From contig CASHTG010000008.1 in the NCBI GenBank assembly GCA_949357655.1, forward strand, positions 372,001 through 436,000: a stretch of DNA of 64,000 nucleotides, in the 5' to 3' direction. The position numbers were made by a program, and so were the translations under genes. Of this stretch, positions 35,687 through 46,688 are shown in pieces (position 1 is the stretch's first letter; every line of letters starts with the position of its first letter). The stretch comes from Parascedosporium putredinis (Eukaryota > Ascomycota > Sordariomycetes > Microascales > Microascaceae). A model generated the notes under the pieces. It was given only the letters and a program-made list of their open reading frames with translations. It made no database searches and had not been told where the DNA came from.

Positions 35687-37553
35687 CGTGTTGGGGTGGA
35701 ATGGTCCGGCCGGTTGTGGTGTTTCTTGTGCGAGTTGGGGGCTGGGAGCTCGAGCAAGCGAGAATGTTGTATGCATTTCGTCATGGCGGGTGGGTTTCGC
35801 GGATTATGTCAGCGGGTGGTGGGGACCTACCATCTCATCTCGACGGTTCGAGCGAGTTCCACTCTGAGAAAAATGCGATTGGTAATGTTAAGAATAGCCC
35901 CAGGCCCCGAATCGCTTGCGTTGAGTAACAGCACACAGTCGGGGCGGCAAGGTATAGGGAACCTTTTACCGCACGCCATTTCCTCGGATTGATATCGAGA
36001 CTTTAAATTCTGGCGGAGATGATGAAATTATCTTCGACATATCAATTTTTATGTAAGCAAAGCAATGCTACACACTGCGCATGTTTCGTTTTCTTCACCA
36101 TGGTCCCTCATCATATATCTCTCGTCATGTTCTGGGAAACCCAAGGTCAGTGGTGGTAGCTCTCTGTGGATGGTCTTGATGTCCAGGAGCGCCAACCACT
36201 GTGGTTGCTGGCCCTATTCTTGTGCTGGCGGGCCCACGCCAGGCAACACCAGACCAGTTTTGTAAGTAGGAGACAAGCGATAATACGGCAAGCAAGACCT
36301 AAAAAGGTTTCTTGAGATGGGCGAGATTCTAATTCTATTTTTATTTTTATTTTTTCACTTCTTGTAAACTAATCCTGCTCATAAACGACCCTTCTCATAA
36401 CGGGCCCAGTTCGAGCACGTTTCTCCCGTTTGTCGTCACTCCAAACGGCAGCAACACGGCGAAAAATCCATGTTAGTGGCCTTAGCTTCTGTTTGATTGG
36501 ACAGTTGGCCCGGTGGCCCTCCCAGCATCTTTTTCTTTTTCTTTTTCGTTTTCTTTTTCTTCTTTTGTTCTTCTTTTGTGTCTTTATTTCAGTTCTTTTT
36601 CTTTTCTTCTTTTTTTCTTTCTTTTCCAAAATAATGGTCCCTTAGCTTGCTCCTCTAGCTTTCCCCAATCCCACCCTGTGGAAACCGGTGTGGAGCAAAG
36701 GTCTCGACCGATCGAATACATGTCGATCAGCCCCGAGCGACACATTGTCCGTTCCCCCGGAAGGCCTCCGGGAGGATCCTACACTAGCGGCCGGTATCGT
36801 CGGTCCCAACGGGGAATTAGAGGATCGAAATTCTTAGCGCCTCTATTTAGGCTCTCCATATCTTAGACTCGGGATCGGGATCTTTGAAGTCTGCCCTCCT
36901 CTCCCATATCCTTCCCCATTCCTCCCCTTTTTCTTCCCTTCTTAGAGTACATGTATTAGTGTTTAGTTGCGGGAAAACAAAAGTTTATTGCTTCTCCATC
37001 GTTAAACCTCGGCTAGCACTTTTCTCGAGAACCCATATTTTGTAGCGGGAAGGGAATGCAAACAAGCAGGTTCGTTCGGCCAAGAGAATACCAATACAAT
37101 ATCCATGGATGGAAGAAGCGAGATCGCTCCCCTCGTATCGCTCGTCCGGGGGCCCGGGAACGGACCCACCGAGAAAGCAGCACTGCCGGAGCAAACGTCG
37201 CGGACCTCGATAAGCAGCTGCATGTCCAACACGCCGGTTTCCGTTAGAAAGAAAGAAAAGAAAGGGGCGGGGAAAAAAACCTGGGTTTCCCAACCAAGCC
37301 ACCCGACCTAGAGCATGAAGAGAGAGAGAGAGTGGGGGGCAAGCCCGGGGGATGGAAACAAGGGACAGAAAAATCTCGGCGTATGTGCAGGGAGGCTTCG
37401 GCGTGCTCACCGGTTGAAATCCGAGACTAGTGAGAGCGCACAAAAAAATAATGTTGGCCGACTAGTGTAGTCAGTTGAACAAGCGGCCCCGCCGGTCCAG
37501 GAACACGCATTCCCCCTCCCCACCCAGCTCGTGCTATCCCCTAACATTCCCCT

Positions 37554-37589
<36 letters not shown>

Positions 37590-38836
37590 CACGGTCTCCA
37601 CTCGATACCCAGCCCTCGTCCAATAACACTGAGTCGATCCGCACGTTATTCCGCAGCTCTTTTCGATCGAGAGGCTTTCCAGAAGCTCATGGTCCGTCGC
37701 TACGGGTGGAGAAGCTGGGACTTTCATGCATATCCGTGACCCTTGTACCTGGTTCTTTTTTTTTTTTTCTCGCCCTATCACTCTCGTTCGCCATGTCCGC
37801 CAGGACCACGCGCCGGCTATACCTTCCATGGCGCTATCTTGCATGATAGGGCCGCGGCCACGCATGGCTTTTGACCCCTTCTCTACTACCTGAGTGGTAA
37901 TTCCGCGAACTAACAGGGGGACTATATGCCGCTATAGACGGAAAACCTTCTATTGTCTGTTCATAGTTGTGTCCAATCAAAGTCCCTCCTGACTATGCTG
38001 TCTTCATATATGATCCGTATACCTTGATAAGAGTCGCTTGTAGCTTGAGGTGGGTTTGACGATCAGGGGCAGCACGACTTTGACAGTAGCTAGCCTCGGA
38101 CGTTTGTGGTGGGTGCCGACAGGCATATTTCGCCTCATCTGCCGAGATACTCAGTTAGCTTGCCCTTGTTGTTCACGCCAATGATATCCCTGTCTTGTCT
38201 TAGCTTCACTTAAGCAGTCTCTCTCCTATGGGTGCGCCTGTGGATGAGAAGACTTGATGGATATATCAACCATTGAAGGGTCTGTCCGGAGTGGGTTCTC
38301 AATACCGAGGTCTTTCTTCGGCCTACCAGCTTACTCTCCATGAATGGTGGCTGTCATTGATAGGACTGGCCAGCTTTCTAGCGTTATCAGGATTTATCAA
38401 TGATAAGTAGGGGTCCACTCGTTCCACTATACCACTCACTACTTGTGGCTATTGTTTGACATGTGTGCTATATATGATTTACGTTTAGCTCCTCTCCAAG
38501 GTAGCATTCAAAGAACCGCCAACACCAGCCCGACCTCGATAATGCACAAAAGACGCTACACATGCTCCGTGAGAACCTCAAGATCTTGGCCAAACAAAGT
38601 AAGAGAAATGAAACAAAAGAAAAGGAAATGAAAACAGAAGAGAAATTCAAGAGCTCCGCACCAATGAAAACGAATCCAATATGAAGGATGAAGATGACAA
38701 AAAAGAAATCACCAGTTACTTGGCTCCCAGCTTTTCGTATCCTTCGTCCTAACTCGTCTTAACCTGGCCCTAGCCCTAGCCCTTGCTTGGGCGTGGTAGT
38801 ATTCCCCTACCTCGAGGGATGGAGTTGGGAGGATTC
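35687..38836. other. Gene-poor interval of 3.1 kb
   Basis: Promoter side of Cwc24 and 3' side of the membrane-protein gene. It contains a pyrimidine tract (36525-36630), TACATGTA at 36948-36955, and a (TC)14 run at 37557-37584. No gene was recognised. Confidence 0.45.
37557..37584. repeat. (TC)14 microsatellite
   Basis: Uninterrupted TC repeat in intergenic DNA. Confidence 0.9.
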
Positions 38837-39967
38837 TCAGAACCTTCCTCCAGTCTCCTGCCTCCTCAACTCTTCTTGGAACACGTTCCTTCCCTCAGAC
38901 CGTGGCGATACTGGCGACTCCTGCAGCCTGATATCGTTATTTTTGGTGCCTACGGCGCCATCCTCGGGCGCGGCACCCTTTGGGTTCGGCTTTTGCTCAC
39001 GCCGTAGCCTTGGCTGGACCGCCTCCGGATGCGCGAGAGCACAAGCTTGTCCTTGTTCTTCCTCCATAGACAGAAGAATCCTACGCCGAGAGCTAACACG
39101 GCTACAACGACGGGTACGGCGATGGCTGCCGGGTGCACTCCCTTTCGACCGGGACGCTTGACAATGTCGACAACCGAGATTTCCTCGGTAGTGGCGTAGA
39201 TGGTAGGACCTTCCGTCTCTTTGGCTTCGCCGGATTCCTCTGTATAGAACATGACCATGTGCAATGCCTTGTCGTTTTTGCTAGTTCCACGCATAAAGGC
39301 CTCGGTCACGAGCATGGGGACGTAGCCATTGCCAGCGCGGACATTGAAGCTCGTGACTGACGTATTAGAAGGAGTCCACCGCACCTCGACCCTGATCTCA
39401 GAGTCTTGTTGGTCACCTGCGAAGAATGTTGTGTCCCAGGTGACTATCTCGAGAATTAGCGCCTTAACCACAGAAAGAGGGATAAAATGCATCCGTCGAA
39501 TGCATAGCTAGACGTCTACGGCTTGGAAACGAGATGGAGTGAGGAAACTAAAAGTCACATACCAAGATATGTCGTTCCGACGCTCAGCCTGCTACCAGCG
39601 AAGGGCTGGCAAAGGGCCCGCTCACACCCCATTTTCCGTCACATACGGGGAACTGCCCGCCAGCACCATTCGTGTTTGTGGCTGCCGGGGTGCAGGGCTC
39701 CCCGTCACCGTACTGAGGCCAGCAGAGCCCGACACGGTGTAGACGGTTCCAGTCAGGATATATGGTACGCTGACGACGGTCGATACGGCGCCGTTCTTCG
39801 TCTTTACCTCGGGGGTGTGGGTGATTGGTGTACCGCCGCTGTCAATGGAAATCCATTCATGGACGAGGGCTCGTTGCTGGATAATCCCGGCGGCCGCGGT
39901 CTGCGCGGCGAAGAGGGAAAGGAGAACAGTGAGCACGGCCGCCGTGGGCCACTGCTTTTGACATCAT
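38837..39967 (-). CDS. Single-pass membrane protein with secreted N-terminal domain
   Basis: A predicted type I membrane protein of about 338 residues. Two exons, 39563-39967 and 38837-39443, join in phase at TYL-VTWDTTFF. An N-terminal signal peptide (AAVLTVLLSLFAAQTAAA) precedes an extracellular region with the pair CERALCQP and the segment TTYLVTWDTTFF. A beta-rich domain ends in GYVPMLVTEAFMR. One transmembrane helix (AAIAVPVVVAVLALGVGFF) is followed by a basic stop-transfer stretch (LWRKNKDK, SRIRRRSS) and a cytoplasmic tail ending near SEGRNVFQEELRRQETGGRF. This arrangement resembles an uncharacterised Sordariomycete membrane-protein family; a role at the cell wall or surface is inference. 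Contractions at 39956-39959 (two bases), 39627-39630 (two) and 38976-38978 (one) must be filled to read it through; each restores a sensible segment. Confidence 0.68.
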
Positions 39968-42900
39968 TCTAGATAAACCGGGGAGACAGCTTCGTAACAA
40001 AATTCGGGGTGGGTTATGACAGAGCGGGTCTCCACGATGCTAAGATGAAGCGGCGATATGAAGCTCCCTTGGAGCAGGATAGTGATGGGAAGGGTCAGGT
40101 CAGGTCGCGAACGCGCAGCCTCAAATCTCTTGGCTATTGTAAAATAAGAGTATTGGCTTTGAAGTCAAGGTGTCAACGAAGAAGAGACACGGGAAGGTTA
40201 TGGCCAGTGGAAAACCATAAGAGATCTCTCTCGAAGAGGTATTTCTTTTGTCCTTCTTTGGCTTTCTACTTTGGGAATGCGGAGTGATCCTAGGGTGGCG
40301 GGGAGATATGAACAAGGACAAGCACAAGAGTTGGAGTCTGCGAGAGATGCCCCTCGCGTCAGCTCGACTTTCAACTTGGGGAAGGCGGGAAAACTGGTCC
40401 GTGGCCAACGGGAGGAGACACTCGCTTGAATGCTTGAGCCTTTTTCTTTTCTTTTCCTTTTCTTCTTCTTTTTCTTTTAACTAGAAAATTGCCGATCCAT
40501 GCGGCTGGGTGGCAGGTTCGACTGAGAACCCCCAAACATGACGAGGAGCGTAGCTGCTTCCCTTGAACTTGGAGAAGGAGGGCATGGGTCGCACTTAATC
40601 ACCCAGGTCACCCAGAATTGAAGGGTGGGGATGAGGACGGGTATGTACCTGTACCTCGAGCTAGCGGTGCATTTTGGCGATGCACGATGGCAAGAGCTCC
40701 CAGCAGGTGGGGGACGAGGAAGGCGTGGAGGGCCAATCCTCATTCGACCCCCTCACACCCCATTCTTCTCTGGGGTTGCAGAGATATTGGGAAGGCGGGA
40801 TGTAAAAAAGCATGGGTGGCAAGATGAGGAGCCATATCGTGCCGAGACCATCATGCTTGGGAGAGTGCATGCATCCACCAGTACCACGGGGCCTAGAAAA
40901 ATGGACACCAGGTAATTGACACCAAATATATCGGATTATGAATCCTCGCGTGCGGAATGGAAAAGTCCCCCAGCCGACCGTAGCATTTGGATGTTGTGAT
41001 CCCCGGATTGATCATTGAGCATTGAGGGGGCTTTCCAGCTTTCTTTAGGCAGGTGTCAAGGTAGGCTAGTCAGAGTATGGCTATGAATCAGGTGTTCTGA
41101 CAAACGACGATGGGCGAGCCCCGAATGTCCAGTCGCGACTGAAGGTTCCTTTGCTTCCGTGGCAATACATCTTATTCCACGAACGCAGACCATGTATTCT
41201 CACCAAAGCAAAGCATGTGAAGGAAGGAGGAGAAGGGGGAGGAACAGACGGGTCTGGGAACGGGAAGAAACGAGAGTTGGGGGCACTCTCGATCTGCCCT
41301 GGGCGGCCGAGGGTTTCCTTGGCGAACCTGGAGCGTTTCTGGATCCTGGGTCGAGCTGACGAACTAGCCTAGGATATATATTACTCAACATATATTGGGC
41401 TCATATCGAAAGCAATCCGACAACCGAACATCAACGCCACCCCAGGGTCCTTTGTTGAATGGTGACAGCGGTAGGTGCAACAGCGGACGCACATTTCCGC
41501 AATCTTGGATGCTCGGTTCCTTGCACCTCGGGGTTCCATGCTGTAGGTTGCTTGGGAAGTTGGATGACGGTCATCTTCAGTCCTGTCCGGCACGACACAT
41601 TGAGCACTTGATGCACGCACTCCAAGCACGACGCGAATGATTTAAACCTCGTTGTCGGTTCAAGCTCGCGAGTCTAGAAACCCAAGTGGATCTCTTTCCC
41701 CTGGTCTTCCTTTTCCCTCTTTTCCCTCTTCTTCCCTCCTTTGTTAGGCCCAGAGAGCCACCCCGCATCGGGAATCGCCAAAAGGGTTTAGTGCGGGGTC
41801 GCCCTCTCGATTTTCCCCATCCTTGCCGCACGAGAACTGGGTTCCGTTGTCCGGCGCACAACACCTTTTTTCCTTTCTTTTTTGGTGGGGTTGGGATTGG
41901 TGTGGATGGTTCCCATGCTGGCTCGCGTGGGCCAATTGGGTGCTGAGACAACTCCTCGCAGCGCCACTTCACCGCTGTTCCCTGCCGGCCATGCCTACTT
42001 CGTAAAATAGTGAGTATTCGAGGAGGGACGGTTCGAGAAAAGCTCGCTCAAGCAAGCCAGGAGGGAGGAGGCAGGCGTGCAGCAAGTTGTGAGTCGCTGT
42101 CATCGATTTCCTGTGAGAGGTGAGGTTTGCACAGGGATGCTACTGGACTAAGGCGACAACACCCCATTCGCCTCGGCAGTTGGGTGGCACTACAACTTGG
42201 TCAATGAGTGGATTTTCGGCCATGAAATGTCCCGCGACCGGGACAGGGGACAGGGTAGTGGCAAAAACTCAGGGAATGGCAGCTTGGCATTGGAACTTTG
42301 CCTCACCCTCCCACGCCAATATCGTGTTGGAATCGCTGGGAAGACACTTGACAGTGGCTGAACAGAACAGCGCAGCCCGACTCACATTCAGCCCTGATCG
42401 GTCTTCGAGGAGTTACAAAACTGTTTCTTTATGAGAAGTGGCGCGATGAGGACGTGGCGGGCCCCGACCCCGCCTTTCCGCGCTCCCAATGGCACCCGCC
42501 TGGTTCTCCCCCCCCCTCGAGCTCGAGGCTGGAGTTCTGCTTCCCTCGATTACTGCTGAGATCTACTTTTAGGTTTGGAAAGCGCTCTGGTGGCTTCTCT
42601 CCGCACACTCGGCAATAGCATACCCGGCAATCTGTCCGCCAAAGCCCCTTTACGCCGCAAGTATGCGCGCTTCTCAAGCCGTTGGTTCTGTCCAGCCCGG
42701 CAAGCGCTATACTCTGTCCAAGGCATTGGCAAATGTGAAGCGGTGAAACTTGCGAGCATTGACAGTGAATGAACTAATCCGGAGATCACTTACCTTAGTA
42801 GGTCATGTGTGTAGGCCATCGCCGCCTTTCCTCTTTCTTGATGACGGATGGGCCTCGTCGTGGAATTAGCGTGTCTCGGAACCAAGAAGCACACGTGCCA

Positions 42901-44268
42901 TGGCACTATCGCCTGGCTCGACGAGTACTGCAGTCTACGCTCCGCGCGAGACGCCAATGCGGATCCACTGGAGCCCACTTCCCGGCATGAAATGGCTGTC
43001 CTAGCCTAGCTATGCTGTCAAAAGTAAAATAAAATCGCCGGCGCCTGCGGAGAAGCAATGACACCAAGCGGGATCCCTAATCGATGGGGCTTCTAGTGTC
43101 GGTGGTAGCTTTGCACACCAGCTATACTGTGGACACCAAGGATCGGATATATTTTTGGCCTCACCTTTAGCTTATTTTCCACCGACAAATCTCACATTGA
43201 AGAAGACGATTATGAAGGAGAGACTCTTCGCAGAGGACAATCAACGCAGAAATTCTTTGATCCTCGCCCCTCCCTCAGGATATTCTTGGTTTTTTTTTTT
43301 TTTTTTTTTGGTTCTTCTTCTTTCGTTTGGGTGGCTCACCTTGCCTCCGGTAACGGTAACGGCTGGCTCAGCTTGACCAACCAATAATCCGCGCTCACGA
43401 CGTCCGGACCAAAAGAGACGAATGCTGGGTCGGCTTGGCGCTGCAGCCGGCAACCCACGGGTCCGTTGGACAATTTGTTCCCCTCCCCACCACACCTATT
43501 TTTGAGCCACCCACTCTCTCCCATGAAAACCACCCCCGGCCGTTTCCCATCGTCCGTTCCCCATATCCCATGGTGTCCTTTCGCTCGGACTCTAGCTTGT
43601 ATCTGTACTTCGGCGCCTTTTCCATCACTCCTTGTTCGTCTGTCTTTTGGCTGCCAACATACGGCTCGCCATGACTGGCCCCTCTTTCCTTCTCTCTTAC
43701 CCTTGCCCTCGCATCTGTCTCTCCCAGCGAGTTGGGAGCTCGCCAGCCGGCGGGGCTACTGTTGAGCATGTCCATCCCAGCTTATTGGCATACAATTGGA
43801 TTAGCTAACACCATCGATTCTCTCGCTCTGAAGTGAAGCCACCCCCAGCTTGGCTTCCAAGCTAAAGAGGGTGTGGGGGAGAAGGAATGATTCCGTAAAT
43901 GACCCAAGTATCGCTTTTCTTCTGTCCTTTTGGAGAACTATCCCCTTGTTCATGCGAAGGCAGCCCATCTCCTGCATATGCTGTAGTTACTCCTCCTTTC
44001 CGCGGGGCAAATACACATCCCCAGCCTTCTTCCTTCGGCTCGGTCTGCTTCGAAGCTTGTCTCTCTCTCCCCTCTTCCCCTTTCCCTGTAAACCTCGGGA
44101 TCAGATCGGACGCTCATTTTCCTAACTGAGCGACTAATACTGAAGTGTCCCCTTGACTACTTGTCGAGCCTTCTTTTGCTCTGCCTCCCATCTTGAGCCC
44201 GCCCTCCTCCATCTCCGGATCTCCCCGTCATTTTCCAAGCACTCTCTGCCCCGCCAAACATCTACATC
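39968..44268. other. Gene-poor interval of 4.3 kb
   Basis: Divergent upstream region between the membrane-protein gene and the PQQ-dehydrogenase gene. A T20 run lies at 43290-43309, and the last 600 bases are pyrimidine-rich leader DNA of the PQQ gene. No additional gene, RNA or transposon was recognised. Confidence 0.45.
43290..43309 (+). repeat. Poly-T run (20 bases)
   Basis: Uninterrupted run of T. Its true length is uncertain given the homopolymer errors elsewhere in this sequence. Confidence 0.8.
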
Positions 44269-45834
44269 ATGAAGCTCGAGCAGACTATTCTCGCCACGGC
44301 TCTCTTCGCCGTCGGCGCCCTGGCCAAGTGCGAGAATGTGATTGTTCCCGCTTACCAGGCTCCTACCCTCGCCAATGGCTGGCAAGGTCAGCTCGTCGGT
44401 AACGGGTTCAAGAAGCCGCGCACGCTGCATTTTGACAGCGAGGGAAACCTCATCATCCTCGATGCGGGTGTCGGTGTCCGACGCGTCAAATTCACCGACA
44501 ACGGCGATACATGTCTTGAGATCTCGGAGAACAAGCTGCTCGTGGACAACAAGGATGTATGTGCTCCGCAGCAACAAAAGAAACCAAGGCCTAATTTGTG
44601 AACTAACTCTCTCTCTCTCTCTCTCAGTTGAATCACGGCCTTGCCTTCTCCGGTGACGGTAGCACCCTCTACGCCTCCACCGAGGCGGTTGTGTTGGCCT
44701 GGGACTACGACGCCAAGGCCGGTACCGTTTCGTCCTCGCCCCGCACCGTGATCAAGGGCATGTCCAGCAACGACCACCTCACCCGCACCCTGATGATGTC
44801 CAAGAAGTCGGACGGCTACCTGACGGTATCCCGCGGCTCGGGCGAGAACTTTGACGTCGACGCCGAGGACCCTTCCACCGGCGTCTCCCAGATCCGCGTC
44901 TTTGACCTCAACAAGCTCTCCGACGGGGCCTCGTACGACTTTACCTCGGGCCGGCTGCTGGGCTGGGGCCTGCGCAACTCGGTCGGCGTGGCCGAGGACC
45001 CCAACTCGGGCCTCATCTATTCGGTCGAGACCTCGGTCGACTCGGCGACCAGGAACGGCACCAACATCGAGAAGAACAACCCCGGCGAGGAGCTCAACAT
45101 GCACAGCAGGGCGTCCGATACGAGCACGGGCGGCAACTACGGGTACCCCTACTGCTACCCCATCTGGGACACGGACGTGCCCGACAACGAGGGCCTCCGC
45201 ACCGGCGACCTCTTCAGCGTCGACGAGAACCACATCACCGATGAGCAGTGCGAGGAGCAGACGGTCGAGCCCCGTCTTGTATTCCCCGCCCATACTTCGC
45301 CCTTGAACCTCGTCTTTAACAGCGACGGTACCACCCTCTACGTTTCCTTCCGCGGAAGCTGTAAGTCACCCTGCCCCAACAAGATAATTTTCTTCCCTTC
45401 TTCCCACACCCCCCCATCATTATCCTCTTGCCACAAACTCTAACCAAAAGGGAACCACCCCTCAACGCAGTCAACCCCAAGAACCCCGTCGGCTACATGG
45501 TCTCCTCCGTCGCCTTCTCCAACGGCCAGCCCAGCGCCTCCGTCTCCGCCAACGACGCCCTCACCGAGATCTTCTCCAACCCCAACCACGACGCCTGCCC
45601 CGAGGGCTGCTTCCGCCCCGTCGGCCTCGCCTTCGACGCCCAGGGCCGCCTGTGGGTCTCGGCCGACAGCACCGGCGAGATCTACGTCCTCAAGAAGCTC
45701 ACCGACGCCACCGCCCCCGGCGCCTTCATCTCAAGCCCGACGAGAGCGGTGCGAGCCACACTACGAGCTTTGGCCTCCAGGGCGCTTTGGTCGGTGTGGC
45801 TGCCTTTGCCGTGGCGGCGCTGATTGCTCTGTAA
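44269..45834 (+). CDS. GPI-anchored PQQ-type glucose/sorbosone dehydrogenase-like protein
   Basis: A secreted beta-propeller oxidoreductase of the soluble quinoprotein glucose/sorbosone dehydrogenase family (AA12-like), which oxidises sugars with pyrroloquinoline quinone. About 461 residues in exons 44269-44556, 44628-45360 and 45471-45834. The signal peptide is MKLEQTILATALFAVGALAK. The body has propeller-like blades (LNHGLAFSGDGSTLYAS, GLRNSVGVAEDPNSG, SPLNLVFNSDGTTLYVSFRG, RPVGLAFDAQGRLWVSAD) and the short motifs NHGLAFS and GNYGYPYC. The last 17 residues (GALVGVAAFAVAALIAL) after a Ser/Gly segment look like a GPI-attachment signal, implying a surface-anchored enzyme. The first intron ends in a (CT)n tract. 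One base appears to be missing at 45731 (ATCTCAAG for ATCTTCAAG); without it the GPI tail is lost. PQQ dependence is family knowledge and not proven here. Confidence 0.85.
44607..44625 (+). repeat. (CT)n tract at intron 3' end
   Basis: A CT repeat that forms the polypyrimidine tract before the CAG acceptor of intron 1 in the PQQ-type dehydrogenase gene. Confidence 0.85.
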
Positions 45835-46688
45835 GAAAAAAAAGAAAACACCTTGTTGCGGGGAAGGAAACGGATCCGATGTGCCAACTAGGGTAATTGG
45901 GGGAAATCTTTTTGTTTTTTGCGACTTTTCTGTTCATCTTTCATCGACGTGACTGGTCTGGGGAAGTTGGGATGATTTGTTCGTTTTTTATGCTCGCATT
46001 TTTTCCTATGAGTATACACTTCTTGTCTGTCATTTCTGGAATATAAAAGAAGGGAGGCTTTTTCATGATATCCATAGCTTGGTTGGGTGTTTGGTGCGAT
46101 ATGGAATTTTTGCGCTGGAGATGTTGTTTGTTCTCTAGTTTAGTATATAATATATATACATGTTCAGTCTTAGTATTACCGTTTCTCTGGCCGCTTTATG
46201 TGTAGTCGCGCTGAACCTTGACGGTACCTGAGTCGATGAGGAAGCTTCCGCGGAAAGGAAACTGAGTATAAAGAGCGCGAGGAACTAGACAACGTCTATC
46301 GTCGAAGCGTATCTTGGAACCCACGGATGATATCTCCTAAACAACCTATGCATGCTGAGGCAGAGACCAGGGGAATGTGAGCATTGAACTTTTTCTCATT
46401 TTCCTTTGTTTATACATCTCTCCATTTTTAACCTTCTTGGGCCAGTATAATGCTCACAAACATGCTCACCGACATGACCTCTCCAATTTTCCCTTTTCCT
46501 CCTATCCAGGCTATATCTTCTTCTATTCTCTCCAGGGGCTCTCCCATTTTCAAACTCCCCATCCCTTTTATCATAAAACCGCCTTGGCTCAAACCAAAAG
46601 AAACAACTATGAAAAGACATACCCAACCCTAGCGTGCACGTGCGCGCGCATACATACATGAAAAACGGACGCAAAGAAACAAAAACAC
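45835..46688. other. Convergent intergenic region
   Basis: Shared 3' flank of the PQQ-type dehydrogenase and LYS2 genes. AT-rich patches (45900-46160) probably carry polyadenylation signals. No gene recognised. Confidence 0.6.
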
